A DNA stretch of 64,000 bases from Saprospiraceae bacterium (GCA_013001975.1 JABDKX010000007.1:1-64000), one strand, 5' to 3'; positions 8,529 to 17,773 are shown, counted from the first letter of the stretch. Notes: generated from the sequence alone by a model not told the origin. Numbers and translations are program-made.

Positions 8529-9671
8529 TTAAATTCCTTTTCTTAAATAAACAGGAATTGTTATTACTTTGTTCTTTCTAACTATGTCTAATTCTATCGT
8601 GTCCCCGACTCTTGCTATCTCTACTACTTTCAACAAATCTTCGAAAGTATCCACGGTTTTGCCATTTGCTCCTATAACAATGTCTCCTGGTAAAACGCCA
8701 GAATATTGCGCTCCGCTTCCTTTAACTATTTCTTCTACTAGAAATCCGGTATCTCTACTTAGGTTTTGTGACCTATAAAGTTCATCATCAATCGTATTTC
8801 CTGCTATACCTAAACGTCCTCTCTCTATATCTCCTCCCTCTTTTATATCATCAATAATTCTCTTGACCAAATTAGAAGGAACTGCAAAACCATATCCTGC
8901 ATAAACACCTGTTGGCGTTGCAATCGCGGTATTTATTCCTACAAGTTCTCCTTCTACATTAACTAAAGCTCCACCACTATTTCCAGGATTGATTGCTGCG
9001 TCCGTTTGAATAAACTCTTCAATAGCTTTATCGTTTTGAAGAATGTCAATATCTCTTCCCTTAGCACTTACTATTCCGGCTGTTACAGTAGACTTTAAAT
9101 AACTAAACGGATTGCCAACAGCGGCTACCCATTCTCCAACTTCCAATTCGTCTGAATCAGCAAAAACAACTGGGGTTAGTCCTGTCGCTTCAACTTTCAA
9201 TAGTGCGATGTCTGTACTTGGATCTTTACCAACTTTTTCCGCAATAAACTCTCGGTCGTCAATAACAACTTTTATGATATCTCCATTCTCAACAACATGA
9301 TTGTTGGTTACAATATATCCATCTTCAGAAATAACCACTCCTGATCCTGCGCCACTTCTTGGATACATTTCTTGTCCAAACATATCTCCCATATCAAAAA
9401 ACCTATCAAATGGATTGCTTTGTCTTTTGTTCATTCTTTGCTGTGCCATCATTTTACTTTCTTCAACAGTAATGTGGGCAACAGCAGGTGTGGACAATTG
9501 TGCTGCTTTAACAAAATCGAAAGGTGCATTGGTTGCTGATGAAGCCAGAATGGCTCTTGGCGATTGGTTTACCTGAGGATCTGTTTCTTTGCTAGAAAAA
9601 TAATTTCCCACATATAGAGCCATAAGTCCTCCTACAAATCCGGCTGTAATTAATGAAAAAACTTTCTTCAT
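8529..9671 (-). CDS. htrA: HtrA/DegP-family periplasmic serine protease, one PDZ domain
   Basis: HtrA proteases degrade or refold damaged envelope proteins. The 380-residue protein starts with a membrane or signal segment (residues 5-24). It carries a trypsin-like domain with the full triad: His125 (VTNNHVV), Asp154 (TDIALLKV) and Ser232 (NPGNSGGAL). One PDZ domain follows (about 285-375), where E. coli DegP has two, so it is closer to DegS/DegQ-short types in architecture. It is a single-gene unit with a strong terminator and an upstream palindrome (9724-9740) that may be a stress operator. Confidence 0.92.
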   Translation of the reverse strand: MKKVFSLITAGFVGGLMALYVGNYFSSKETDPQVNQSPRAILASSATNAPFDFVKAAQLSTPAVAHITVEESKMMAQQRMNKRQSNPFDRFFDMGDMFGQEMYPRSGAGSGVVISEDGYIVTNNHVVENGDIIKVVIDDREFIAEKVGKDPSTDIALLKVEATGLTPVVFADSDELEVGEWVAAVGNPFSYLKSTVTAGIVSAKGRDIDILQNDKAIEEFIQTDAAINPGNSGGALVNVEGELVGINTAIATPTGVYAGYGFAVPSNLVKRIIDDIKEGGDIERGRLGIAGNTIDDELYRSQNLSRDTGFLVEEIVKGSGAQYSGVLPGDIVIGANGKTVDTFEDLLKVVEIARVGDTIELDIVRKNKVITIPVYLRKGI

Positions 9672-9695
9672 GATTATTATGCTTTTGGATAATTC

Positions 9696-9740
9696 AAACG
9701 AATACTAGTATGAATAGTTACGCTTAAACGAATCGTTTAA
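9696..9740 (-). promoter_or_regulatory. Palindromic operator candidate upstream of htrA
   Basis: A perfect 17-bp palindrome TTAAACGAATCGTTTAA (9724-9740) lies 53 bp upstream of the htrA start. Its half-site AAACGAAT recurs as a direct repeat at 9696-9703, exactly 30 bp away, with a 10-bp palindrome ATACTAGTAT (9702-9711) between. Repeated half-sites around three helical turns apart suggest a dimeric regulator. The regulator itself is not identifiable here. Confidence 0.5.
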
Positions 9741-9777
9741 CAATAAATTAACTCAAAAAGAAAGGTAAATGTTCTGG

Positions 9778-10827
9778 CTATTTGTGATCCCAGTTGTAGT
9801 CTTTCATACCAATAAGGCATGCTTTCAGTAGGTCTATAGCACCACGAACGTCTCTTTTGTCTGCCATTTCAATAACTTGGTGTAAGTACCTGCATGGTAT
9901 TGAAATGCCCCCGGCAATAGATCCTCCTTTAGCATATTGTTGCATGCTTGCTGTATCTGTGCCACCTTTAGGTAAAACTTCGAGCTGATATTTGATGTTG
10001 TTTTTTTCAGCCGTGGCTTTCATAAAATCAACCATTCTATAATCACAAATTGTGCGACCGTCTAAGACCTTAATTGCTGCGCCTTTCCCCAGGTCGGTTA
10101 TTCTTTCGTGGCTTGCAGAACCGGGCACATCACATGCTAAAGTAACATCCAGGTTTATAGCGAAATCAGGATCTATACCCATTGTTGCTGCAGTTGCTCC
10201 TCTTAGTCCGACTTCTTCTTGAACAGTGAAAACAGCATAAACATCCATCGGCAGGTCTTGGCCCTTAAGCTCTTTCATTGTCTCCATTAATAAGAAAACA
10301 CAAATTCTGTTGTCTATGCTTTTAGAATTAACCGCATTGCCCATTTCAATAAATCCCCGCTCTCTAGTAATTGGCGTACCTATTGAAATATATTTTAATA
10401 GCTCCTCTTTTGAAAGACCTGTGTCTATAAAATAATCTTGTATTTTCGGCGGTTTAGAAAGCTCTTCCGCGGTCATTATATGTATTGGCTTTGTACCCAT
10501 TACGCCAATGATGTCCTTTTTACCATGTAATATAATGCGCTGAGCCGTCAATGTTTTGGCGTCAAAGCCTCCAAGTGTTTGAAATTTTATGAATCCGTCT
10601 TCATCAATATGGGATACAATAAAACTAATTTCATCCATGTGGGCGGCAATCATCATCTTCTTGTCAGATGTCCCCTTTTGAACTGCAATCAGGTTTCCCA
10701 TTGCATCTGTATAGATTTCATCTACATGGCTTTCTATCTCACTCTGAATAAATGATCTAATTTTGTGTTCATACCCAGGAGCACCCGGGATTTGGGTTGT
10801 CTTCTCTAGAAGTTCTATATTTAACAT
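9778..10827 (-). CDS. M42 family metallopeptidase (glutamyl aminopeptidase-like)
   Basis: This 349-residue cytoplasmic protein has the M42 di-metal signature: His63 and Asp65 in 'AAHMDEISF', the catalytic Glu pair in 'VQEEVGLRGA', 'NLDVTLACD' and a late His in 'RYLHQVIEMADKR'. M42 enzymes form tetrahedral 12-subunit aminopeptidases that trim short peptides. Older labels such as endoglucanase or cellulase M are misnomers. Length is normal. It is monocistronic, with its own promoter at 10850-10879; htrA lies downstream with its own upstream region. Confidence 0.92.
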   Translation of the reverse strand: MLNIELLEKTTQIPGAPGYEHKIRSFIQSEIESHVDEIYTDAMGNLIAVQKGTSDKKMMIAAHMDEISFIVSHIDEDGFIKFQTLGGFDAKTLTAQRIILHGKKDIIGVMGTKPIHIMTAEELSKPPKIQDYFIDTGLSKEELLKYISIGTPITRERGFIEMGNAVNSKSIDNRICVFLLMETMKELKGQDLPMDVYAVFTVQEEVGLRGATAATMGIDPDFAINLDVTLACDVPGSASHERITDLGKGAAIKVLDGRTICDYRMVDFMKATAEKNNIKYQLEVLPKGGTDTASMQQYAKGGSIAGGISIPCRYLHQVIEMADKRDVRGAIDLLKACLIGMKDYNWDHK

Positions 10828-10849
10828 GGTAATTTTTTAAAAATTGTGA

Positions 10850-10879
10850 CAAAACTACATAATTCCTTGATATCCACAA
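10850..10879 (-). promoter_or_regulatory. Bacteroidota-type promoter for the M42 peptidase
   Basis: On the minus strand, a -33 TTG (10877-10879) and a perfect -7 box TAGTTTTG (10857-10850) are separated by 19 bp, the expected spacing for the major sigma factor of this phylum. The -7 box is 22 bp from the start codon. Confidence 0.65.
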
Positions 10880-10928
10880 GTTTAATCAAATATAAGTACT
10901 GTTTACAAATAGTTATCTTTTTTCATTT

Positions 10929-12416
10929 ATGAGCAGTATTAAAAAATTTGCTGGTCAAGCCATTTTTTATGGGCTTGGATCTATAATCTCAAAGGTAATC
11001 TGGCTTTTGTTGATTACAGTGTATTTAACACGCCTACTTGGAGAAGACGGTCAAATTGAATATGGAATTTATACGGCCTTATATTCTTACATGACCGTAC
11101 TCATTGTTCTTTTCTCAATGAAGCTAGATACCGCCTTATTTCGGTATGGAAATATTAAGGAACGGTTTCAAGAGAGCTATAACACCATAGCAACAATTGT
11201 TTTACTTAGCGCCATTTTAGTACTTTTTATTGTTTTTATATTCGGGGATCAAATTGCTGTGCTGATACAATTTCCTGGTGAAGGCCGCTACGTTAGGTGG
11301 TTTGGTTTTATTTTAGCATTTGACATTCTCTCGCTTATTGCGTTTGCAAAACTTCGATTAGAAAACAAAGCAAAGCAGTTTGCGCTATTTAAGATTGGCA
11401 ATGCATTGCTTTTAAGTTTACTCAGTATTTTCTTTTTAGCGATATACCCTAGATTGAGTACTGGTATACTCAATTGGCTCCCAAAGTTTGATGCTGTTAT
11501 AGACTATTTATTTTTAGTCAATTTGTTTGTCAGTGGCTTTTTTCTATGCATTCTCCTATTGTATACCAAGGGGTTTAAGTTTAAAATTTCTACCCAGTTG
11601 GTAAAGAAAATATTTCCATATATTTTACCTCTTGTTATTGTCGGTATCGCTAATAATTTCATACAATATTTTGGTGTTCCGCTTATTCAGTTTTTAGAAT
11701 CAGGCTCTGTTGAAGAAAATATTGAGACAAGTGGTGTTTATGAAGCATCAAGAAAAATAGCTGGCTTTTTTGCGTTATTTATTGGTGCATTCAATTATGC
11801 CGCAGAGCCTTTCTTTTTCAACAACTCAACAGAAAAAGACAAAGAAAAACTATATGGAAAAATATGCAACCTATATGTTTTGGTAGGTGGAGCATTTTGT
11901 CTTGGCTTGGTATTATATTTAGACATTGCCAAGTTGGCCGTTGATGCTGCTTATAGAGAAAGTTTATTTATTGTTCCCATTTTGTTGATGGCCTATCTCA
12001 TATTGGGAATTTATCACAACATATCTATTTGGTATAAACTTTCTGACAAAACTCTTTATGGTGCCTATATTTCTCTGATCGGTGCCTTAGTTATGTTTGG
12101 TATTACATTTAAATATATTGGTGTAATCGGATATGGTGCTTGTGCTTGGGCAACACTAACAACTTATATTATTATGGTGGTTCTGGCATACGTTTTGGGT
12201 CAAAAGAAGTATCCTATAAAATATCCTGTTGGAAAAATAACTACGTCACTTGTTATCATTACGCTGCTATTATATGTAGCTTATTATAACTACTCTAATC
12301 TTTCGGGGATCATGATGTATGCCGTTAATACGGTTATTTTTCTTATCTACCTAACGTATGTATATGTGATGGAAAAAGAAGAGTGGCACAAAATGCTGTC
12401 TAGAAGGTCGTCTTAG
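10929..12416 (+). CDS. Polysaccharide flippase (Wzx/MATE-like, MVF superfamily)
   Basis: The 495 residues form about 12-14 transmembrane helices across the whole length. The start 'SSIKKFAGQAIFYGLGSIISKVIWLLLITVYL' carries the N-terminal amphipathic plus glycine-rich helix of oligosaccharide flippases, and a mid-protein 'SGVYEASRKIAGFFALFIGAFNYAAEPFFF' matches the same superfamily. It probably moves lipid-linked glycans across the inner membrane. No glycosyltransferase genes lie beside it, so the glycan cannot be named. Its stop overlaps by 4 bp the stop of the small convergent gene at 12413. Confidence 0.88.
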   Translation: MSSIKKFAGQAIFYGLGSIISKVIWLLLITVYLTRLLGEDGQIEYGIYTALYSYMTVLIVLFSMKLDTALFRYGNIKERFQESYNTIATIVLLSAILVLFIVFIFGDQIAVLIQFPGEGRYVRWFGFILAFDILSLIAFAKLRLENKAKQFALFKIGNALLLSLLSIFFLAIYPRLSTGILNWLPKFDAVIDYLFLVNLFVSGFFLCILLLYTKGFKFKISTQLVKKIFPYILPLVIVGIANNFIQYFGVPLIQFLESGSVEENIETSGVYEASRKIAGFFALFIGAFNYAAEPFFFNNSTEKDKEKLYGKICNLYVLVGGAFCLGLVLYLDIAKLAVDAAYRESLFIVPILLMAYLILGIYHNISIWYKLSDKTLYGAYISLIGALVMFGITFKYIGVIGYGACAWATLTTYIIMVVLAYVLGQKKYPIKYPVGKITTSLVIITLLLYVAYYNYSNLSGIMMYAVNTVIFLIYLTYVYVMEKEEWHKMLSRRSS

Positions 12417-12574
12417 TATTCTGTAAAAAAGTAATCCTTTATATATACTCTGTTTTTAATAGCAAAAACGATAAGGGCAATAAGTATTACTAGAGTACCA
12501 ACTTTTACTTTTCTCCAGACATCCCTATTCTTTTCTCTCCTAGATTTATACTTATGCTTTCTTGCAAAATACAC
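12413..12574 (-). CDS. Small single-pass membrane protein, GTG start (53 residues)
   Basis: This short frame starts with GTG at 12574, three bases after the stop of the preceding gene and in the same frame (TAG CCC GTG). It encodes a very basic N-terminus (RKHKYKSRREKNRDVWRK), one clean hydrophobic helix (VGTLVILIALIVFAI) and a short C-terminal tail ending in FTEY, a positive-inside single-span layout. Translational coupling to the upstream gene is likely. The alternative is that the TAG interrupts a former fusion. The protein character (charged, then hydrophobic, then polar) argues for real coding. No family is recognised. Confidence 0.6.
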   Translation of the reverse strand: MYFARKHKYKSRREKNRDVWRKVKVGTLVILIALIVFAIKNRVYIKDYFFTEY

Positions 12575-12577
12575 GGG

Positions 12578-13225
12578 CTAATTTTTTAGTAGTCTATAAA
12601 ATGAAGCTTTTGCTTTCTGTCTTATTCTAAACTCTTGAAATATATAAGTCGACAAACCTAGAACAAATAATCCGTTTCTAATAATTTCAAAAAACTTTAC
12701 CATTTCTGGATAAAAGCTTCTTATGGCTAGAATTTCAACACCAATAATGATTGCAGATAATAGAAACATTAAAATTATAAACGCTCTGGTGTTTTGGCCT
12801 TCATATCTCAACTTATCTATATTATTCTTAATAAAAACCTCTTTGCACCTTTTGTGATCTGGATCAATTTTTAATAATTCTGAAGAAACATGATTAGCAC
12901 TATTGTAGTCAACAATCTGATACAATGCTTGTGCTTTTATAAATAACAATTCTTTATAAATATCCCTGCCGTTAACTTTGTAGACATTCTCCGTTATAAC
13001 TGTTGTAATCAAGGAGTCTATAACTTTAAGTAATTTGAAATTATGTTCCATCGAATGAAGAGCAAAGATGTAGTCACATTGAATTTCCAAACAAATGTTA
13101 AAAGGAAGTTTTAAAATACGAAGCTTATTCTTTTCAAAATACCTTATTTTCTCCGGAAAATTTTCTTTCCCAAGCTCCTGGTATTCTTCATAAATAAGAT
13201 CTTCTATTTCGTTTATAAAACTCAT
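12578..13225 (-). CDS. Hypothetical protein: helical repeat domain plus two membrane helices
   Basis: I do not recognise a named family. Residues 1-130 are helical and TPR-like ('ALYQIVDYNSANHVSSELLKIDPDHKRCKE' is one repeat). Two hydrophobic segments follow near residues 145-170 (AFIILMFLLSAIIIGVEIL) and 180-197 (GLFVLGLSTYIFQEF), and a basic C-terminus closes the protein. It should be an inner-membrane protein with a cytosolic helical domain. Its start overlaps the cyclase stop by 4 bp, so it is coupled to that gene, and the 53-residue membrane protein follows it directly. Confidence 0.7.
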   Translation of the reverse strand: MSFINEIEDLIYEEYQELGKENFPEKIRYFEKNKLRILKLPFNICLEIQCDYIFALHSMEHNFKLLKVIDSLITTVITENVYKVNGRDIYKELLFIKAQALYQIVDYNSANHVSSELLKIDPDHKRCKEVFIKNNIDKLRYEGQNTRAFIILMFLLSAIIIGVEILAIRSFYPEMVKFFEIIRNGLFVLGLSTYIFQEFRIRQKAKASFYRLLKN

Positions 13226-13980
13226 ATTTCTTTTAATTCAAACAATATCGGCTTTGAAGGACTGGCATCTATGTCCACTGAAATTGTGTGTATGTTTAAC
13301 AAATATAAGCCATCTTCATATGCGTTGTCAACATATATCATTTCAGTAATTGTTTTGTCTATCGCAATTTCTGTTTTTGTCTTCCAAAAACTATTATGAG
13401 CCAATAGCATTCCTCCATCTTCTTCTCTGTCTACACTTGGAAGATCAATTAACAAATGTTTTATAGACGTTTCATTTAAGGTCTCCATAACCGCTTTATC
13501 AAAATAGCACGGATTCGTATTTGTATAGTTTTTGCTTAATTTTTTGGTTGTGTTTGGTGTTGTTCTGATTATTAAGGCCTCAATGTTCTCTAGTTCTTCC
13601 TTAACTATAGGACAATTATTAAGGTCAATTATCAAATCACCGTTATTTAATTCTGATGGCTCAACGGTAATTAGTTTGGCTATAAAATGACTTCTTGTTA
13701 ATGTCTCACTTATGGTTTTGCCCCTTTCGTCAATATGTAACACTGATTCTGTATGTGTGCCATTCCCGTGCGGGTTAAAAAATAAATTATAGAAGTTAAC
13801 TGGTGATCCAGATTCCAGGTTTCCAATAAAGTCTCCAGCTCTAAATGGAGTAGATTTATAATTATCAGCACCAAAAGCCACAACGCCACCTTCATTTACA
13901 AAAGGGATAGAAATATCAATGCCTTTATAAAGGTCACACGTAAAAATCTTTTCTCCAACTTCAAGTTTTATTCTCATCAA
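13222..13980 (-). CDS. Cyclase / kynurenine formamidase-like metal-dependent hydrolase
   Basis: The 252-residue protein has the cyclase-family (PF04199) metal motif in 'HGNGTHTESVLHI' (His-x-Gly-Thr-His-x-Glu-x3-His pattern), an early 'GIDISIPF', and a later 'LLIDLPSVDREEDGG ... HNSFW' segment that matches the family's second metal and active-site region. Members hydrolyse N-formylkynurenine or other amides, or cyclise small molecules. No tryptophan-degradation genes are nearby, so substrate is open. It overlaps nadK upstream and the TPR-like gene downstream by 4 bp each, indicating tight translational coupling. Confidence 0.82.
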   Translation of the reverse strand: MMRIKLEVGEKIFTCDLYKGIDISIPFVNEGGVVAFGADNYKSTPFRAGDFIGNLESGSPVNFYNLFFNPHGNGTHTESVLHIDERGKTISETLTRSHFIAKLITVEPSELNNGDLIIDLNNCPIVKEELENIEALIIRTTPNTTKKLSKNYTNTNPCYFDKAVMETLNETSIKHLLIDLPSVDREEDGGMLLAHNSFWKTKTEIAIDKTITEMIYVDNAYEDGLYLLNIHTISVDIDASPSKPILFELKEI

Positions 13981-14849
13981 TTTCTTTTATCTAGTCCCCA
14001 GTTTAGTTTGTTGCGTATCGTCTTCATAAAGTTATCGCCTTGCAAACAAATTAGGTTTGTTGAAAAGTCATTTTTTACAAGTTTTATCTCATGTTCAGAA
14101 TTAATAATTTCATATCTACTATCTAAAGAACATAGGAAGTTTTCTGCTCTTCCTTCAATTTTAAAGCTCACTTCGTGTCCTCCAGAAATAACAACTGGTC
14201 TAACGTTTAAGTTGTGGGGAGCAACAGGAGTTAATACTAAGTTGTCGGATGATGGAAAAATGATTGGTCCTCCACAACTCAAAGAATAGCCGGTTGAACC
14301 TGTAGGTGTAGAAACTATAAGTCCGTCAGCCCAATAAGAATTTAAAAATTCTCCGTCAATAAACGTGTGCAAAACTATCATTGAAGAGTTATCCCTTTTT
14401 AATAAGGTAAAATCATTTAACGCGAAGTTGTCGTTTGCAAAAACCTGAGGGTTGGAAATCATTTTTATCATCGCTCGCTTGATAACCGTATAATTTCCTG
14501 CAACAAAATTATCTATAGCTTGATCTATTCTTTCTTGTTCAATACTTGCCAAAAACCCCAGTCTTCCTAAGTTTAAACCCATAATTGGAATTTCAAGCTC
14601 TCTTATTAAAGGAACAGCGGATAGTATCGTACCGTCACCCCCTAAGGTTATTATAACTTCTGGGCTATAGTCTTTTAACTCATCATGAGTTGACAAACAC
14701 TCATAATCCAAACTCAATTGTGGCAACTGGTCTGCATAATTTTGAAATACCTTAAAATCTATATCTGCCGCTTCTAGTTTGTTGAGCAACCGATTAACAA
14801 ATGGTGTATCAACTTCCTTCCACTTTTGTCCAAAAATAAATGCTTTCAT
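13977..14849 (-). CDS. nadK: NAD kinase
   Basis: NadK phosphorylates NAD to NADP in the cytoplasm. The 290 residues contain the GGDGT motif (70-74, 'ITLGGDGTIL'), the 'NDFTLLK' NE/D-type motif, and the glycine-rich 'ADGLIVSTPTGSTGYSLSCGGP' region that binds NAD. Length is normal for bacterial enzymes. It is inside the ten-gene minus-strand run, 20 bp after the outer-membrane barrel gene and overlapping the cyclase gene by 4 bp. Confidence 0.95.
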   Translation of the reverse strand: MKAFIFGQKWKEVDTPFVNRLLNKLEAADIDFKVFQNYADQLPQLSLDYECLSTHDELKDYSPEVIITLGGDGTILSAVPLIRELEIPIMGLNLGRLGFLASIEQERIDQAIDNFVAGNYTVIKRAMIKMISNPQVFANDNFALNDFTLLKRDNSSMIVLHTFIDGEFLNSYWADGLIVSTPTGSTGYSLSCGGPIIFPSSDNLVLTPVAPHNLNVRPVVISGGHEVSFKIEGRAENFLCSLDSRYEIINSEHEIKLVKNDFSTNLICLQGDNFMKTIRNKLNWGLDKRN

Positions 14850-14869
14850 AAAATCCTTTTATTGTGTCT

Positions 14870-16276
14870 CTAAAACGCTATTGTATTATGGAAAAATAGT
14901 CCACTTTCTCCAATATCGTTTAAACTATACTCAAAACTAAAGATAAAGTTATTAAAGAAAATAATATCAACAGCAGGGCCATAACCATAAATCCAACGAT
15001 TATTTAGGTGATTACCTTCTTTATACTTGCGCTCATTAACATAAGCCAAATCAAAGTTTGAACGAAGAAAAAGAGTCATGTTCATTTTACGAAATTGCTT
15101 TGGCAACCATTTAACCGTATTCATATTACTATCGAAAACCAAAAACTTGATGGCATTCATACTGATAATAAAATCAGAACCATCCATTACATATAGCTCA
15201 TAACCACTAACAATATCTGAGTCCCAACCCAGTCCAGTATTATTTGCAAATGCGACCTCATTTCGAATCAGGTTGGTTTTTACTTTATTTCGGCTGCTCA
15301 ATATGAGTTTTTGAGATATTGGTATATGTTTTTCAACACCAGCCGTTATACTTAAATTATCATAGTCATTAAAGATGCCGAAGCCTTCTTTTTTCAGATT
15401 TATAAAATACAAATAACCACCTAAAGGATAGTGTCGATATGATCTTTTATCATGATTAAAGTCATATTCTAAAAAGAAAAACTGTAAATCCGTTTTGCCA
15501 TTTAAAAAATAGTCCGGGTTTAAAACTTCTGATACATATGGGTCAACCTTATTGTGATGATATTCAAGTCTGAGCGCATGAAAGTTATGTTCATCGCTTC
15601 TGAATTTTATTTCTGGACCAATTCTAAATCGTGATAATAATTTACGCTCATCTTCAAGTTGTGCAAATTGTGTTTTATTCGCTTTCGTTGTGTATGCAAT
15701 TTCTCTGTTCTCAGAATAAAATATCGATCCACCAACACCCCACTTTTTATCTCTTGATAAATAAGGGAAGACGTACTTTAATTCATACTTTCTGGTATAG
15801 CCAAAATGGACTTTGATTTTAAGCGGGTCTTTATTTCCTGTTAGGTTAAAATGGGATAATCGGAATCCATAATTGACCCTACTTAACGATTTATTTTGTT
15901 CGTTCCACCAAACACTAAAATTTCTATCTGCCAATTCAAAAATAGGAACTGGATATAGATACCAGTTTTCTTCAACAGTTATTAAAACTTCGCCTTTTTG
16001 ACTTTTCGTATCATAATTTTTAACATTCAACGTAACATTGTTGAATAAGCCTGTACTTAAAATTTGAAACTTAGTAAGTTCAAAGATTTTGGTCAGATCC
16101 TCTGTTTTAATAGTGTCGCCAACAGATATACTTATTTCTCTAAATATCACACTTTCACTAGTATGATCATTTCCTTCACATGAAATATCACTAATGATCA
16201 AAGAACTGCTTTGTGAATTGAGAAAAGAAAAGGAGTAACAAAAGAATAATACTATTAATCCCTTTAAGTTATACAT
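14870..16276 (-). CDS. One-POTRA outer-membrane beta-barrel protein (BamA/TamA superfamily)
   Basis: The 468-residue protein has a signal peptide (cleavage near residue 21, 'FLNSQ'), a single POTRA domain (about 25-110, 'GNDHTSESVIFREISISVGD' onward) and a barrel of alternating polar and aromatic strands ending in Phe (NTIAF), the classical outer-membrane C-terminus. BamA itself has five POTRA domains and about 800 residues, so this is a small relative that probably inserts or exports particular proteins rather than the general BamA. Its start overlaps the CBS gene by 8 bp. Confidence 0.82.
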   Translation of the reverse strand: MYNLKGLIVLFFCYSFSFLNSQSSSLIISDISCEGNDHTSESVIFREISISVGDTIKTEDLTKIFELTKFQILSTGLFNNVTLNVKNYDTKSQKGEVLITVEENWYLYPVPIFELADRNFSVWWNEQNKSLSRVNYGFRLSHFNLTGNKDPLKIKVHFGYTRKYELKYVFPYLSRDKKWGVGGSIFYSENREIAYTTKANKTQFAQLEDERKLLSRFRIGPEIKFRSDEHNFHALRLEYHHNKVDPYVSEVLNPDYFLNGKTDLQFFFLEYDFNHDKRSYRHYPLGGYLYFINLKKEGFGIFNDYDNLSITAGVEKHIPISQKLILSSRNKVKTNLIRNEVAFANNTGLGWDSDIVSGYELYVMDGSDFIISMNAIKFLVFDSNMNTVKWLPKQFRKMNMTLFLRSNFDLAYVNERKYKEGNHLNNRWIYGYGPAVDIIFFNNFIFSFEYSLNDIGESGLFFHNTIAF

Positions 16277-16928
16277 TGAGATAGTTCATTAATTGATCAT
16301 AACGATCTTTCAAATCATCATCATATTCGTCTTCTGTAAAACTGGCATTGATTTTATAGTCATACCTTTCCAATGCTGAAATAATAGAACTGATCTCTTG
16401 CTGGTTTATTTTAATTGTTATTAACACAACTTCCGTGTTTGGAATATCAGTTATGAAGCTAGCCAACACAGATCCGTTTTCCAATTCTATAACCCTTGCA
16501 ATTTCAGAAAATGAATATCCTCGTTTAGAGCTTTCTACAACAATTATACTTCCTGGTTCTTTGAAAGAAAAAGAATTTGCATAATATTTTATTAAGTCCT
16601 CTTGAGTAATAATTCCTATAAATTTTTCGTCATTATCAACGACGGGAACAACAGTCATTTTATTTTGAGCAAGACGTGCTAAAACTTCAAAGACATGGTC
16701 GTTTATATTAACAAATGTATATGTACTGCTTATTTGAATGTCTCTCACCAACGTCTCAGGGCTGTTTGTTGTAGCATTATCTTCAGAGAGTATGCCCATC
16801 AATATTTCTTCTCTAACCACTGGCAAATGTTTGACGTGGTAAATGCTCATAATGGTTAGGGCCTGAGCTAAAGTATCGCTTGGCTCTAAAGGTAAAACTA
16901 GGTTTGATATTAATTCCTTGGCTATCAT
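16269..16928 (-). CDS. Tandem CBS-domain protein with C-terminal ACT-like region
   Basis: Two CBS domains cover residues 1-120 ('PLEPSDTLAQALTIMSIYHVKHLPVV', 'MTVVPVVDNDEKFIGIITQEDLIKYY'). The remaining hundred residues look like an ACT fold ('NTEVVLITIKINQQEISSIISALERYDY'). This is the AcuB-like layout of a cytosolic sensor of adenine nucleotides or other small ligands. No enzyme is fused to it. The 8-bp overlap with the barrel gene is more likely operon packing than functional linkage, though nadK two genes on also concerns adenine nucleotide metabolism. Confidence 0.8.
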   Translation of the reverse strand: MIAKELISNLVLPLEPSDTLAQALTIMSIYHVKHLPVVREEILMGILSEDNATTNSPETLVRDIQISSTYTFVNINDHVFEVLARLAQNKMTVVPVVDNDEKFIGIITQEDLIKYYANSFSFKEPGSIIVVESSKRGYSFSEIARVIELENGSVLASFITDIPNTEVVLITIKINQQEISSIISALERYDYKINASFTEDEYDDDLKDRYDQLMNYLNV

Positions 16929-16960
16929 ATTAATTAAGACGTTAAAAACGACACAAAAGT

Positions 16961-17773
16961 TTAGCGGCGAATAATTTTTTCTTTTTCTGCAATAAATTCT
17001 TTTTCTGACAACAAACCCCTTTCTCTTAATTCCTTAAGTTTATTTAACCTAGACAACAATAGGTCATCTAATTGTAAGTCTGGATTATTTGTTGTTTTTT
17101 TTGTTTTATCACCTATTGTGAAACCGTTATCCTTAAAGCTTTCAAACTCGGGTTGAATTCTTAAGTAAGCGAATTCATCCATTTCTAATATCTTCTCCTT
17201 TGGAGAAAACCCTAATTTTATGGCCTTATCTAAATGAAAAAAGGATTTGCCTTTCTTTTCGAGCATAGAGTATACGGCACCCATATAAAAATGGATTTCT
17301 TTGTCTTCTGGAGCAATCTCTAATGCTTGTTTGTAATCACTTATTGCATCTTCGAGATCAAATTCTTTATACTTTTTAAACGCACTCTTTTTAAACGGAT
17401 TAGATCTTTGTCTTTTAACTGACTTTTTAACTTCGTATCTGCCACGAGGTTCTTCACGTCTTCTTCTTGATTCTCTTTGTGGTTCTTCGTAGTTTCTATT
17501 TCTTCGTCTTGATCTTCTGGTTCTTCTTTCAGAAAAACTTGGTGCGTTTTTATTATATTTTTTATCGAACTTTTCTTGTGACATTCCAATCAATGTGAAT
17601 GCATCTATGATTCCTAAGATGGCAGTGAGTGGAAATCTTAATACTCCTGTCATCATATAAAACAACACCAAATAAAAAATACCACTACCTATATCTCTTA
17701 AATAGAATTTATGTAAGCCAATTATACCTCCAAAAAATGCCAGTGCTATAGCCGTGCCTTTACTTTTTCTCAT
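16961..17773 (-). CDS. TM2-domain protein with basic linker, TPR-like repeat and SHOCT C-terminus
   Basis: The 270 residues show an N-terminal TM2 domain with two membrane helices ('GTAIALAFFGGIIGLHKFYL' and 'GIFYLVLFYMMTG', residues 5-45). An unusually Arg/Glu-rich linker follows (85-125, RRTRRSRRRNRN and similar), then one TPR-like motif (about 140-180) and a C-terminal SHOCT helix pair ('LNKLKELRERGLLSEKEFIAEKEKI'). SHOCT segments usually mediate oligomerisation. The cellular role is unknown. The gene directly abuts the PP2C phosphatase (1 bp), so a functional link is possible. Confidence 0.82.
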   Translation of the reverse strand: MRKSKGTAIALAFFGGIIGLHKFYLRDIGSGIFYLVLFYMMTGVLRFPLTAILGIIDAFTLIGMSQEKFDKKYNKNAPSFSERRTRRSRRRNRNYEEPQRESRRRREEPRGRYEVKKSVKRQRSNPFKKSAFKKYKEFDLEDAISDYKQALEIAPEDKEIHFYMGAVYSMLEKKGKSFFHLDKAIKLGFSPKEKILEMDEFAYLRIQPEFESFKDNGFTIGDKTKKTTNNPDLQLDDLLLSRLNKLKELRERGLLSEKEFIAEKEKIIRR

